Translations under genes and position numbers: made by a program
Shown: positions 1 through 5,191 of the stretch, piece by piece
Numbering within the stretch: position 1 is the first letter of the stretch
How the letters are laid out: each line of letters begins with the position of its first letter
From: Desulfurococcales archaeon
GTDB taxonomy: Archaea; Thermoproteota; Thermoprotei_A; Sulfolobales; Ignisphaeraceae
Direction: 5' to 3'
NCBI GenBank assembly: GCA_027066265.1
Contig: JAMOOB010000332.1
Location: forward strand, 1 to 7,931
DNA: 7,931 nt
The notes under the pieces: model-generated
Told to the model about the DNA's origin: nothing
What the model saw: only the letters and a program-made list of their open reading frames with translations
Databases searched by the model: none

Positions 1-533
1 CCAACGGCTTCGGAAGCTACTCGATGCTGGTGCTATTCATCGATGCGTACGGTGGTCGCCTAGAGAAGGTTCTGAAGCTCTCCAGCACGAGCTTCGACAT
101 CGCTACGCCGAGGATCGTGAGGTTCGTAGCCGGAACGGATAGGCTCGTCGTTCCGGGCGTAGCGTGGAGCGGAGCGATGGAGAGAGCGTTGATAGCGTAC
201 CTACCTACCCAACACACGGTCTTCGACACCGCGATCAAGCTCGAGACCGCGGATCTCGAAGCCGTGGCACCACCATCGATGGGATCCGCGAACGTTAACG
301 CGAGCGTTTCAACGGTTGCGCCGAGCTACGTCGAGCTGAAGCTCGAGAAGCACGAGACGAGTAGCAGGATCTACACACCGAGAACCACGACTAGCCCGAT
401 CCCCGTACCCGTGCCGCCGATCGACGTAGCGAAGCTGATAACGATGCTCGTAGCTATAGCAACCCTAGTCGCGGTAACCAGCGTCACCAAGAGGGTTCGA
501 ACCGGGAGAAGTGGCTACGTGAAGAGAACGTGA
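1..533 (+). CDS. C-terminal part of a membrane-anchored surface protein (5' end outside window)
   Basis: The reading frame is open from base 3 to a TGA at 531-533, so the gene very probably begins before the window and an ATG at 24 is internal. The visible 176 residues hold a mixed beta/alpha region, then a Ser/Thr/Pro-rich stretch (about residues 125-147) that resembles a stalk. One hydrophobic helix follows (IDVAKLITMLVAIATLVAV) and then a short Arg/Lys-rich tail. This order, ectodomain, Thr/Pro linker, helix and positive tail, is typical of archaeal surface proteins anchored by their C-terminus, with the tail in the cytoplasm. No catalytic motif is visible, so the ectodomain could be a binding protein, an S-layer-associated protein or a protease fragment. 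It ends only 16 bases from a converging gene. Confidence 0.7.
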   Translation, partial: NGFGSYSMLVLFIDAYGGRLEKVLKLSSTSFDIATPRIVRFVAGTDRLVVPGVAWSGAMERALIAYLPTQHTVFDTAIKLETADLEAVAPPSMGSANVNASVSTVAPSYVELKLEKHETSSRIYTPRTTTSPIPVPVPPIDVAKLITMLVAIATLVAVTSVTKRVRTGRSGYVKRT

Positions 534-549
534 AAAAGACTTGTTTTCG
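533..549. terminator. Short bidirectional terminator between converging genes
   Basis: The 16 bases between the two converging stop codons carry an A run on the plus strand (533-537, a T run for the leftward transcript) and a TTGTTTT run (541-547) for the rightward one. Archaeal intrinsic termination relies mainly on U-rich tracts, so both transcripts could end here. No strong hairpin is seen. Confidence 0.4.
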
Positions 550-1098
550 CTATGCGGAGATCCGGATCCCTCTCCTCAGCTTCGAAGCTATGCCACTCAC
601 GATGAACGCGAGCTTCGATGTCTTGTCCCTGATCGTGTACGGTACGTCGTGCTTCAGAGTCCATTCAACGCTGGAGAGCTTGCTCGGATCCTTCTTCTCG
701 TATGCTTCGTCGAGTAGCTTCAGCAACCTATCGATGTCGTTGGCGCGGAACTCGAGCTCCTTCACAGCATCCTCGACGAGCTTCGCTCTGTAACCACATT
801 TTCTAGCGACCTCTTCGAGAGCCTTCGCAAGATTCTGTAACCCTGTCTTGAGGTACTCCAGGTAGTTCCTAGTACTGCTATACTCGCTCCGTAGCTTCGG
901 TGCAACGCTCCTTTTGTCGGGAGCTTCGTGGTACTCCTTCAAGTAGTTATCGAGAACCTCGAGACTCTTCTCCGCGTTATCGAGCCAGTACCATGCATCG
1001 GCAACCGTCCTGATAGCATCCCCGATAGCCTTGATGCACTGATCAATCTGAACGGGTTCCTCGCCAAATGCTTGGTGTCTAAGATGCACGAACCTCAT
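550..1098 (-). CDS. Hypothetical helical (coiled-coil) protein, 182 aa
   Basis: This protein is not recognised. It is almost entirely predicted helix, with heptad-like Leu/Ala spacing and many charged residues (for example around the segments NYLEYLKTGLQNLAKALEEV and RANDIDRLLKLLDEAYEKK). It has no signal peptide and no membrane segment, so a soluble cytoplasmic helical bundle or coiled coil is the simplest reading. Single cysteine and histidine residues do not form a metal site. The start is an ATG preceded by GGTGAG three bases upstream. It lies 42 bases after the stop of the four-helix membrane gene at 1141-1569 and no TATA box is seen between them, so the two may be cotranscribed. Structural or partner-binding roles are possible, but no function can be assigned. 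Confidence 0.75.
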   Translation of the reverse strand: MRFVHLRHQAFGEEPVQIDQCIKAIGDAIRTVADAWYWLDNAEKSLEVLDNYLKEYHEAPDKRSVAPKLRSEYSSTRNYLEYLKTGLQNLAKALEEVARKCGYRAKLVEDAVKELEFRANDIDRLLKLLDEAYEKKDPSKLSSVEWTLKHDVPYTIRDKTSKLAFIVSGIASKLRRGIRISA

Positions 1099-1140
1099 GG
1101 TCTCACCGCGAAGCGTTTCTCTGCTTCTCGCGTATTATCT

Positions 1141-1569
1141 TCACCTCCTCCTTCTGACGAATCTTCGCCTGGGCTCGGCGTAGGCTAGTGCTATGGGGGT
1201 GGTTGGTGGTGGTGTGGCTGGCTTGGCGCTCGGTGCTAGCGGTAGCTTGAGCCTTGACCTGGTTAGGAGTGCGTAGAGTGCGATTGCGGCTAGCAACGCG
1301 TCGAGGACGGCGCCGAGTGTGGATCCTATCAGTATGTTGCCGATGAGCGAGATGGTGGTGAAGCCGAGAGCCGCGATATAGCCCCATGTCTTGCCGTACC
1401 AGATGCCGTACGCGGACAGTAGCAATCCTATCGATATCAGCGCTCCGAGCACCACGGCGAAGTCCAGCGTCTTCGACGTGAATATCATTGCTAGCGTCAC
1501 TATCCCGCTCACGAGCCCCAGCGCCATGAGCACTACTACGAGTAGCAGATCCACGAACCTCGGTTGCAT
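1141..1569 (-). CDS. Four-helix integral membrane protein, 142 aa
   Basis: Four hydrophobic segments are clear, at about residues 7-30, 37-57, 62-82 and 85-103. They are followed by a cytoplasm-like tail that is first Pro/Thr-rich (PATPPPTTP) and then strongly basic, ending RRRFVRRRR. The loop GIWYGKTWGY between helices 2 and 3 is a pattern seen in several small uncharacterised four-helix membrane families of bacteria and archaea, but I cannot name one with confidence. The poly-Arg tail could touch lipid head groups or nucleic acid. The ATG at 1569 is preceded by GGGTG and lies about 32 bases from a clear TATA box, so start and promoter agree. The T-poor stop region leads towards the gene at 550-1098. 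Confidence 0.82.
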   Translation of the reverse strand: MQPRFVDLLLVVVLMALGLVSGIVTLAMIFTSKTLDFAVVLGALISIGLLLSAYGIWYGKTWGYIAALGFTTISLIGNILIGSTLGAVLDALLAAIALYALLTRSRLKLPLAPSAKPATPPPTTPIALAYAEPRRRFVRRRR

Positions 1570-1577
1570 ACAGGCAC

Positions 1578-1634
1578 CCGAGCGAAAGAAGCGTGCGAGA
1601 GATATATAGATGCTCGCAACCGAGCGAACGAAGC
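1578..1634. repeat. Direct repeat flanking the promoter of the membrane gene
   Basis: CCGAGCGAAAGAAGC (1578-1592) and CCGAGCGAACGAAGC (1620-1634) match at 14 of 15 bases. Their starts are 42 bases apart, about four helical turns, with the TATA box between them. One copy covers the predicted transcription start and leader, the other lies just upstream of the TATA box. That placement suggests a two-site operator, though this is inferred from position only. Confidence 0.45.
1600..1611 (-). promoter_or_regulatory. TATA promoter of the four-helix membrane gene
   Basis: Read on the minus strand the sequence is ATCTATATATCT, a good archaeal TATA box. Its distance to the ATG at 1569 predicts a short leader of about 10 bases containing the GGGTG ribosome site. 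The box is flanked on both sides by copies of a direct repeat. Confidence 0.65.
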
Positions 1635-1640
1635 ACGGAG

Positions 1641-1645
1641 AAAAA
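1641..1645 (-). terminator. T-run terminator after the small membrane gene
   Basis: On the minus strand a TTTTT run follows 8 bases after the stop of the gene at 1654-1893. It could end that transcript before the next promoter at 1600-1611. Confidence 0.35.
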
Positions 1646-1653
1646 GACGGGGA

Positions 1654-1893
1654 TCAGATCCTTCTAAGAGCGACGTAGATCATCGATACGAGCAACGAGA
1701 AGACTATCGAGAACGCGAGGAAGGCGAGGATCGAGACTCCGAAGCCTACGCCCCACGCAAGGATCCCCGCAATCGAGGTACTTGCAGAGCGGTAACTTAG
1801 TGCAAGGGCTTCGATCTCGACGAAGATGTATACAAGCGTTGCTAGGGCTAGGAACCCCAGGATCGCGCACGCCACTCTCCTCATGAACGACAT
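1654..1893 (-). CDS. Small integral membrane protein, 79 aa
   Basis: The product begins MSFMRRV, with two arginines before a hydrophobic helix (about residues 7-25). A short acidic and polar loop (EIEALALSYRSASTS) follows, then a long Gly/Ala/Ile-rich hydrophobic stretch (about 41-75) that can form one long or two short helices, and the tail RRI. By the positive-inside rule both ends would be cytoplasmic. The frame is open further upstream to 1953, but the ATG at 1893 is preferred: GGTGA lies four bases ahead of it, and the T-rich TATA-like element at 1922-1936 would put the transcription start after the upstream candidate. It belongs to the leftward group with the four-helix membrane gene, but each has its own promoter. 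Function is unknown. Confidence 0.7.
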   Translation of the reverse strand: MSFMRRVACAILGFLALATLVYIFVEIEALALSYRSASTSIAGILAWGVGFGVSILAFLAFSIVFSLLVSMIYVALRRI

Positions 1894-1921
1894 GCTTTCA
1901 CCGAAGCGATGCAACGTTTCG

Positions 1922-1936
1922 AAAATACAAAAAGTT
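1922..1936 (-). promoter_or_regulatory. TATA-like promoter of the small membrane gene
   Basis: The minus strand reads CTTTTTGTATTTTCG here, an AT-rich patch in GC-rich surroundings, about 30 to 40 bases before the ATG at 1893. It begins after the stop of the possible 38-residue gene, as expected for a separate transcription unit. Confidence 0.45.
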
Positions 1937-1949
1937 TTCTCAAATCGTG

Positions 1950-2066
1950 TCACGCCGCCGCGATCTCGTAGCCATAACCTTCACTAAGCCTCGCGATCGT
2001 CGATACGAGCCTTGTCCAGGATCTCGCGAGCTGAAGCGCGTGTGGTTTGAGGACGTGGATCCTCAC
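1950..2066 (-). CDS. Possible small gene, 38 aa
   Basis: A GTG at 2066 is preceded by GGTGAG with a five-base spacer. It opens a 38-codon frame beginning MRIHVLKPHALQLARSW and ending YGYEIAAA. Arg codons are AGG and AGA, like the neighbouring genes, and the product is an amphipathic, basic helix. A CTTAAG-rich patch near 2104-2109 could serve as a weak TATA element. It is otherwise the only content of the 289-base gap between the divergent membrane and pilin genes, apart from their promoters. No family is recognised. It may also be a chance frame or the remnant of a longer gene. Confidence 0.4.
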   Translation of the reverse strand: MRIHVLKPHALQLARSWTRLVSTIARLSEGYGYEIAAA

Positions 2067-2136
2067 GGATGCTCACCATCGTTGTTCTGATCCGTGGCGA
2101 TCCCTTAAGGTGCGGGGCTCGTGGTGTCGAGCGCAA

Positions 2137-2148
2137 GGTATATAATTT
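2137..2148 (+). promoter_or_regulatory. TATA promoter of the pilin gene
   Basis: GGTATATAATTT is a strong TATA box about 40 bases before the ATG at 2183. The predicted transcription start, near 2168, leaves a leader of about 15 bases that carries the AAGGTG ribosome site. It is the best promoter in the window, suggesting good expression. Confidence 0.7.
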
Positions 2149-2182
2149 GTTAAACCGTGCAGAGATCGCGAAGGTGTGGAGC

Positions 2183-2626
2183 ATGAAGGGCATCTCTCCA
2201 ATCGTAGCGACGGTGCTACTGATCATCATCGCGGTAGCCGCCGGCGTGCTGATCTGGACATGGCTACACTCGATGGCTAGCAAGTCGCTATCCGAGACCG
2301 GTACCGTTGGCAAGGAGGCTATCACGGTCGAGGGCATTAAGTACAGCTACGACGCGACCAACAACCAGTGGACGCTAACGATCTACGTGAGGAACGCTGG
2401 CAAGACCACCGTGAAGCTGATGTACGTCTACATCTACGACGCCGAGACCGACAAGCTCGTCGACGCTATCGACGTGTCTGGTCAGAACGTAGAGATAGCG
2501 CCGGGGAAGGTAGGCTCGGTGCAGATAACGACCACGGCGCTACAGGATGGCAAGACGTACTACGTCAAGGTAACGACCGAGGAAGCTACCGCGTTCAGCG
2601 AAGTGTTCACCGTCTACGCTAGCTAG
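2183..2626 (+). CDS. Archaeal type IV pilin-like protein, 147 aa
   Basis: The N-terminus MKGISPIVATVLLIIIAVAA is the hallmark of the archaeal pilin N-terminal family (Pilin_N, formerly DUF1628). It has a very short class III signal peptide (MKG) that the prepilin peptidase PibD/FlaK would cut before ISPIV, then a hydrophobic helix to about residue 27 that packs into the filament core or anchors the protein in the membrane. Residues 40-147 are rich in beta-prone Thr/Val/Tyr segments (ITVEGIKYSY, WTLTIYVRNAG, VGSVQITTTAL, TYYVKVTTEE), consistent with a small Ig-like head domain. No cysteines are present. Although the frame extends upstream, this ATG is fixed by the signal peptide, the AAGGTG site and the TATA box. 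No pilus ATPase or platform gene is visible, so the assembly machinery must lie elsewhere. It could be a filament subunit or a monomeric surface protein. Confidence 0.92.
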   Translation: MKGISPIVATVLLIIIAVAAGVLIWTWLHSMASKSLSETGTVGKEAITVEGIKYSYDATNNQWTLTIYVRNAGKTTVKLMYVYIYDAETDKLVDAIDVSGQNVEIAPGKVGSVQITTTALQDGKTYYVKVTTEEATAFSEVFTVYAS

Positions 2627-2659
2627 CGTCTGAACCCGCATCCGATCCCCGTCCCAAAC

Positions 2660-2685
2660 ACGTTTTTCAACTCCTTCCCTTTCTA
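2660..2685 (+). terminator. Pyrimidine-rich terminator after the pilin gene
   Basis: A TTTTT run at 2663-2667 and a following T/C-rich tract to about 2685 lie 35-60 bases beyond the pilin stop and before the next TATA box. This fits archaeal U-tract termination. No hairpin is evident. Confidence 0.4.
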
Positions 2686-2700
2686 CGCTTCCTCGTTGCG

Positions 2701-2710
2701 AGATATATAG
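2701..2710 (+). promoter_or_regulatory. TATA promoter of the 2742-3621 gene pair
   Basis: AGATATATAG resembles the box used by the membrane gene at 1569 (GATATATAG read on the plus strand there). It places transcription start near 2732, which rules out the ATG at 2718 and supports the ATG at 2742 with GGGGGAG just ahead. Confidence 0.6.
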
Positions 2711-2741
2711 CCGTTAGATGCTTCTCTCGGCGGGGGAGAAC

Positions 2742-3053
2742 ATGGATCTAAGTAGGTGTCTGCAGGCTTACTCGGTGTTGGTGAAGATGTTCTATCGCTA
2801 CATGAAGTACGGCACGCCTCTGAACGGTAGGATCGTTGCGAAGCTGTTGAAGGGCGTTGCTTCGTGGTGTCCCCTACCCGACGATCTTAGGTCGAACCTC
2901 GTCTTCTATGCGTCGAACATGGAGCATCTAGGGAGCGAAGAGCTGGAGACGTACCTCAAACTGAACCGGAAGCTGTTCCGCTACGTGTTCGAGGACATTC
3001 CCACGTCCTTCTCCTGGGAACCGCTATCCAAGCTACTCGAGGAGGTAGAGTAA
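2742..3053 (+). CDS. Hypothetical helical protein, 103 aa
   Basis: This protein is not recognised. Starting MDLSRCLQAYSVLVKMFYRY, it is predicted all-helical and soluble, with aromatic-rich surfaces (FYRYMKYG, FRYVF). Two cysteines (about residues 6 and 44) do not make a metal motif. The start is chosen because GGGGGAG lies four bases upstream and the TATA box predicts transcription from about 2732. An in-frame ATG at 2718 would fall before that. The gene's last codons contain the GGAGGT ribosome site of the following gene, whose GTG begins one base after this stop, so the two are translationally coupled and probably act together. Confidence 0.75.
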   Translation: MDLSRCLQAYSVLVKMFYRYMKYGTPLNGRIVAKLLKGVASWCPLPDDLRSNLVFYASNMEHLGSEELETYLKLNRKLFRYVFEDIPTSFSWEPLSKLLEEVE

Positions 3054-3054
3054 C

Positions 3055-3621
3055 GTGACGAGCATGGTGAAGCAGAGGACGTACGTCCAGCCATCTAGAC
3101 GCGTAGAAGCGTTGATGGAGGAGCTGGGAAGGATCGTAGATCCCTCGAAGCTCGTTTCGATCCGGAGCGCCTCGTTCAAGGATTTTCTTCGCCACCTCGT
3201 CCGCGTAGCGACGCTGTTCCCCCTCGTCGATACCTCGAGGTGTAGTAGCTACTACACCAAGCTCTTCCTCATCGCTCTCTACGAGAAGCCTCCCATCTTG
3301 GCGTTCGTCGATGCTAAGATCAGGCACGGCAAGGGCAGGGTCAAGGTGATCAGCCGTAGTGGCAACGTCTACGAGCTCCGCTTCGACGGAGCTTCGAAGC
3401 TTCTCGGACCAGCGATCAAGCGCGTCGGGAAGGAGAAGAGCCTCGTCATCGTCGTGGGGAGCTACGTCCCCGTCTCCGCGAAGTACTTCGTATCGCCCAA
3501 GCTCGTCGAGGGAGCCGATCCAACGTACCGTGTCACCGATGGGAAGCGCGCTAGGTGGTTCGTCTACAACGCATCGACGAACCCCGTACCCTTCAACGTC
3601 GCAACGTTGCTCTACCTATAA
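3055..3621 (+). CDS. Hypothetical protein, 188 aa, carrying an internal 20-base palindrome
   Basis: This protein is not recognised. The first 60 residues are mostly helical and basic (VEALMEELGRIVDPSKLV, FKDFLRHLVRVATL). The remainder is beta-rich with many Val/Tyr/Lys residues (GRVKVISRSGNVYELRF, KSLVIVVGSYVPVSAKYF, RARWFVYNAS). A basic mixed alpha/beta fold would suit nucleic-acid binding, but no known motif is present. The start is the GTG at 3055, placed eight bases after GGAGGT; an ATG at 3064 is less favoured. It is coupled to the 103-residue gene. The segment encoding RCSSYYT is a perfect palindrome whose arms recur before the gene at 5674, so this gene, or its message, may carry a regulatory site. 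The stop is immediately followed by overlapping inverted repeats. Confidence 0.78.
   Translation: MTSMVKQRTYVQPSRRVEALMEELGRIVDPSKLVSIRSASFKDFLRHLVRVATLFPLVDTSRCSSYYTKLFLIALYEKPPILAFVDAKIRHGKGRVKVISRSGNVYELRFDGASKLLGPAIKRVGKEKSLVIVVGSYVPVSAKYFVSPKLVEGADPTYRVTDGKRARWFVYNASTNPVPFNVATLLYL
3239..3258. repeat. Perfect 20-base palindrome inside a coding region
   Basis: The arms are GGTGTAG (3239-3245) and CTACACC (3252-3258), and the six bases between them (TAGCTA) are also self-complementary, so all 20 bases form one perfect palindrome. The flanking bases do not pair, so it ends sharply. The same arms with the same six-base spacing occur at 5642-5661. It looks like a dimeric protein-binding site; as RNA it could also form a hairpin. 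Confidence 0.6.
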
Positions 3622-3648
3622 TCTACTACTACCGAGTATAGGTAGTAG
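3612..3648 (+). promoter_or_regulatory. Two overlapping, mutually exclusive hairpins before a small membrane gene
   Basis: CTACCTATA (3612-3620) can pair with TATAGGTAG (3637-3645). Alternatively CTACTACC (3626-3633) can pair with GGTAGTAG (3641-3648) around a seven-base loop. The two structures compete for the same right arm. They begin at the stop of the 188-residue gene and end where the ribosome site of the 50-residue gene begins (GAGAGGTG, 3648-3655). Possible roles are attenuation, protection of the message end or control of translation. The direction of any effect is unknown. Confidence 0.45.
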
Positions 3649-3661
3649 AGAGGTGTGCGCC

Positions 3662-3814
3662 GTGGTCTTCGCGTGGAGCGAGATCCTCCAACCACCGATG
3701 CTCTACATCGTCGCGACGATGGTGGGAGCCGTCGTCGGCGCTACGGTACCGCTAGCCCTTAGCCACGTCGTCGCGAGGCTCCGCTCCAAACGCTTCGTTC
3801 ATCGACGGTGCTAG
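3662..3814 (+). CDS. Small single-helix membrane protein, 50 aa
   Basis: A GTG at 3662, six bases after GAGAGGTG, opens a 50-codon frame starting MVFAWSEILQPPMLY. One hydrophobic Gly/Ala/Val helix (about residues 14-36) is followed by a basic tail (RLRSKRFVHRRC), so the tail should face the cytoplasm and the short N-terminus the outside. The frame is open further upstream, overlapping the preceding gene, but only this start has a ribosome site and yields a sensible composition; a GTG at 3653 is a weaker choice. The C-terminal cysteine is the last residue. It may share the transcript of the preceding gene, from which it is separated by 40 bases of paired-repeat sequence. Function is unknown; small membrane proteins of this form are common in archaeal viruses and plasmids. 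Confidence 0.6.
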   Translation: MVFAWSEILQPPMLYIVATMVGAVVGATVPLALSHVVARLRSKRFVHRRC

Positions 3815-3815
3815 A

Positions 3816-3850
3816 CCCTCTTTTCCTGCTTCGTGTAGCAGGTTCTACTT
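3816..3850 (+). terminator. T-rich tract and hairpin after the 50-aa gene
   Basis: CCTCTTTT (3817-3824) is followed directly by CCTGCT (3825-3830), a six-base loop and AGCAGG (3837-3842). A partly matching relative of the GTGTAG-N6-CTAC site overlaps it (3833-3850, right arm CTACTT). This stretch separates the upstream transcript from the next TATA box. Confidence 0.35.
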
Positions 3851-3858
3851 TAAGAACG

Positions 3859-3867
3859 TTTAATTAG
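3859..3867 (+). promoter_or_regulatory. Probable TATA promoter of the six-gene run
   Basis: GTTTAATTA lies in an AT-rich island about 35 bases before the ATG at 3899 and predicts a start near 3890, giving an almost leaderless message. That agrees with the lack of a ribosome site ahead of the ATG. Confidence 0.5.
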
Positions 3868-3898
3868 CTCCGATTTGTTAAAACACTCGGCGATCCCC

Positions 3899-4162
3899 AT
3901 GACGACCCCCGACGTGAAACGCTTGCACAGATTACTTTCCGCGAGAGCGTATCTACGAGCCGCCGTTCTATGCGTAGCACTCGCACGGACGTACATCCCG
4001 GACGACGTGGTGTGGAAGGACGAGGTCGTTGCCGCGGAGCAGCTTCTCAGCGAGGCGCTGAACAGGCTTAACGATGCTATAGGATCCATGGTGTACGTCC
4101 CCGACGAAGATAGCGCTTCGCCGGAGGTTCGTAGGATCCTGGTCGAGGTGATGAAGCGATGA
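3899..4162 (+). CDS. Hypothetical helical protein, 87 aa, first gene of the run
   Basis: This protein is not recognised. It begins MTTPDVKRLHRLLSARAYLR and is predicted to form two to four helices, the first half basic and the second acidic (WKDEVVAAEQLLSEALNRLN), with no membrane segment. A TTG codon at 3875 would add eight residues, but the TATA box at 3859-3867 predicts transcription from about 3890, so the ATG at 3899 is preferred. Its end overlaps the following zinc-finger gene in the sequence ATGAAGCGATGA, whose second ATG starts the next protein, so translation of the two is coupled. The helical-pair form could suit a small DNA-binding or protein-partner role, but no motif proves it. 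Confidence 0.7.
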   Translation: MTTPDVKRLHRLLSARAYLRAAVLCVALARTYIPDDVVWKDEVVAAEQLLSEALNRLNDAIGSMVYVPDEDSASPEVRRILVEVMKR

Positions 4163-4557
4163 GGATAATCGACAGGTTCCTCAACGTTATCGAGGCGTGG
4201 ATCTTCGGAAAGACCGTGCCGCACAAGTTCGCTTCGACGGAAGCGTTTCTGGAAGCTTTCGTTGATAGGAACGCTATCTCTAGACACTGTTGCCCCGTGT
4301 GTGGAAGGTGCTTCGAGTCGGCAAAGGCGCTGAAGCAGCACCTCCTATCGTCGAAGTCTTCGTGTCGGCGCAACCTGATAGCGATGCTACACACCGTAGC
4401 TGAAGCGTACGAGCAGTTCGTTGGCTCGGTCAAGCGCTGTCAATACAACAAGATGTACGGCTACAAGATCGTTGATGATGGCAACGAGATCAAGTCGCTG
4501 ACCCTAGACTTGTTGGCAAGACACTTCGCAACCAAGTTCGTAAGGAGAAGAGGATGA
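4159..4557 (+). CDS. C2HC zinc-finger protein, 132 aa
   Basis: Residues 45-69 match the classical finger pattern C-x2-C-x3-F-x5-L-x2-H (C45, C48, F52, L58, H61), with the last ligand probably C69 after seven residues instead of the usual second histidine at three to five. An extra cysteine at 44 and another at 51 give alternatives. The surrounding residues are basic and helical, and the C-terminus ends KFVRRRG. Fingers of this class are frequent in crenarchaeal viruses and plasmids, where they are thought to bind DNA or proteins; a transcription regulator is the most likely role and a candidate for recognising the palindromes in this window. The ATG at 4159 overlaps the previous stop. The next gene starts 31 bases after this stop, without an obvious promoter in the gap. 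Confidence 0.85.
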   Translation: MRIIDRFLNVIEAWIFGKTVPHKFASTEAFLEAFVDRNAISRHCCPVCGRCFESAKALKQHLLSSKSSCRRNLIAMLHTVAEAYEQFVGSVKRCQYNKMYGYKIVDDGNEIKSLTLDLLARHFATKFVRRRG

Positions 4558-4588
4558 GCTTGCACGGCGCGGTTCTTGGGTGCTGCAG

Positions 4589-4828
4589 ATGGTTAGAGCC
4601 GATTGTAGAAAGTGTTTGCATTTCGTACCTCTCGAGCAGATGGATGACGAGCTTCTCGAGAAGGTTAACGAGTGGTTGGAGAAGCACGGTGTTAGCGAGG
4701 AGGTTCGGATCCTTGGATGGTGCAACTACTTCAATAGACCGGTCACGCACTACGTGGGTTCTTGCTACGGCTTCGCGAAGAAGGAGGATCCGAGACAACG
4801 AACGTTGCTCGACTACGTTGGGAGGTGA
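4589..4828 (+). CDS. Four-cysteine small protein with PCNA-binding-like tail, 79 aa
   Basis: Cysteines 6, 9, 45 and 59 (CRKC near the start, then GWCNYF and GSCYGF) form a C-x2-C ... C-x13-C set that could hold zinc or an iron-sulfur cluster. Between them lies an acidic helix. The tail QRTLLDYVGR fits the PCNA-interacting box Q-x-x-(L/I/M)-x-x-aromatic-(aromatic): Q70, L73, Y76, with V77 in place of the usual second aromatic residue. Archaeal PIP boxes are commonly C-terminal and of the form Q-x-T-L-x-D-F, so binding to the sliding clamp is a reasonable inference. The ATG at 4589 is chosen because GGGTG lies six bases ahead; a GTG at 4580 would add three residues. The next gene begins four bases after the stop, with its ribosome site inside this gene. 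Confidence 0.82.
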   Translation: MVRADCRKCLHFVPLEQMDDELLEKVNEWLEKHGVSEEVRILGWCNYFNRPVTHYVGSCYGFAKKEDPRQRTLLDYVGR

Positions 4829-4832
4829 TTGC

Positions 4833-5174
4833 ATGGAGTTCGTCTACGGGAACCTTGAAACCGGGGAGGTGGTTAGGACTAGGAAGCACGTTCTGGTGCT
4901 CGATGCGGAGCCCGAGTACACGGAGTTCCTCCGCAAGGTGTTGGAGAGGCACGGAGTAACGTCGCCGCACCCCATCGTAGCGATGCTGGCGGGCGATAGG
5001 GTGATCGTGATCAGTGGCGAGGGTCTTCGATCCAGGGATCGCGAGGCGGTGCCGGTGGACGAGGATCTGGAAGCGATTCTGAGGAAGCTCGACGAGTTGG
5101 AGAGCCAGATGTCGGATCTTGTCCAGACCATGATCGACATGTACTTCCCCGAGGCGATGGAGGACGATCTCTGA
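4833..5174 (+). CDS. Hypothetical acidic protein, 113 aa
   Basis: This protein is not recognised. The first 65 residues look like a compact alpha/beta unit (MEFVYGNLETGEVVRTRKHV, then VLVLDAEPEYTEFLRKVLERH and a strand AGDRVIVISGEG). They are followed by a helical coiled-coil-like segment (EDLEAILRKLDELESQMSDL, about residues 78-97) and an acidic end (EAMEDDL). There are no cysteines or membrane segments. The frame is open a long way upstream across the previous gene, but the ATG at 4833 has an excellent ribosome site (GGGAGGTGAT, 4820-4829) and the upstream extension has the Ser/Arg-rich composition of an out-of-frame reading. The coiled coil suggests self-assembly. Its position between two cysteine-motif genes implies a shared complex or pathway, which is inference. 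Confidence 0.78.
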   Translation: MEFVYGNLETGEVVRTRKHVLVLDAEPEYTEFLRKVLERHGVTSPHPIVAMLAGDRVIVISGEGLRSRDREAVPVDEDLEAILRKLDELESQMSDLVQTMIDMYFPEAMEDDL

Positions 5175-5191
5175 GCTCTCGGGTGGTGACG

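Noticed and set aside
1141..1153. Strong minus-strand ribosome-like sequence AAGGAGGAGGTGA
   Set aside because: It is formed by the Arg codons and stop at the end of the four-helix membrane gene. No ATG follows at the right distance and a GTG there gives only 13 codons.
1103..1636. Long minus-strand frame overlapping the four-helix membrane gene
   Set aside because: It is rich in Arg, His, Thr and Ser with no folded-domain look, and it runs through the promoter. It is a shadow of the membrane gene.
2069..2182. Upstream extension of the pilin reading frame
   Set aside because: The extension contains the TATA box itself, and the class III signal peptide must begin at the ATG at 2183.
3833..3850. 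GTGTAG-N6-CTACTT as a third copy of the inverted-repeat site
   Set aside because: The spacing is the same, but only the inner four bases of the right arm pair (GTAG with CTAC), and the region also forms a different hairpin. It is too weak to list as an independent site.
4554..4832. N-terminal extension of the 113-residue acidic protein across the preceding gene
   Set aside because: The extension has out-of-frame Ser/Arg-rich composition, overlaps a gene with a clear cysteine motif, and the ATG at 4833 has a near-perfect ribosome site.
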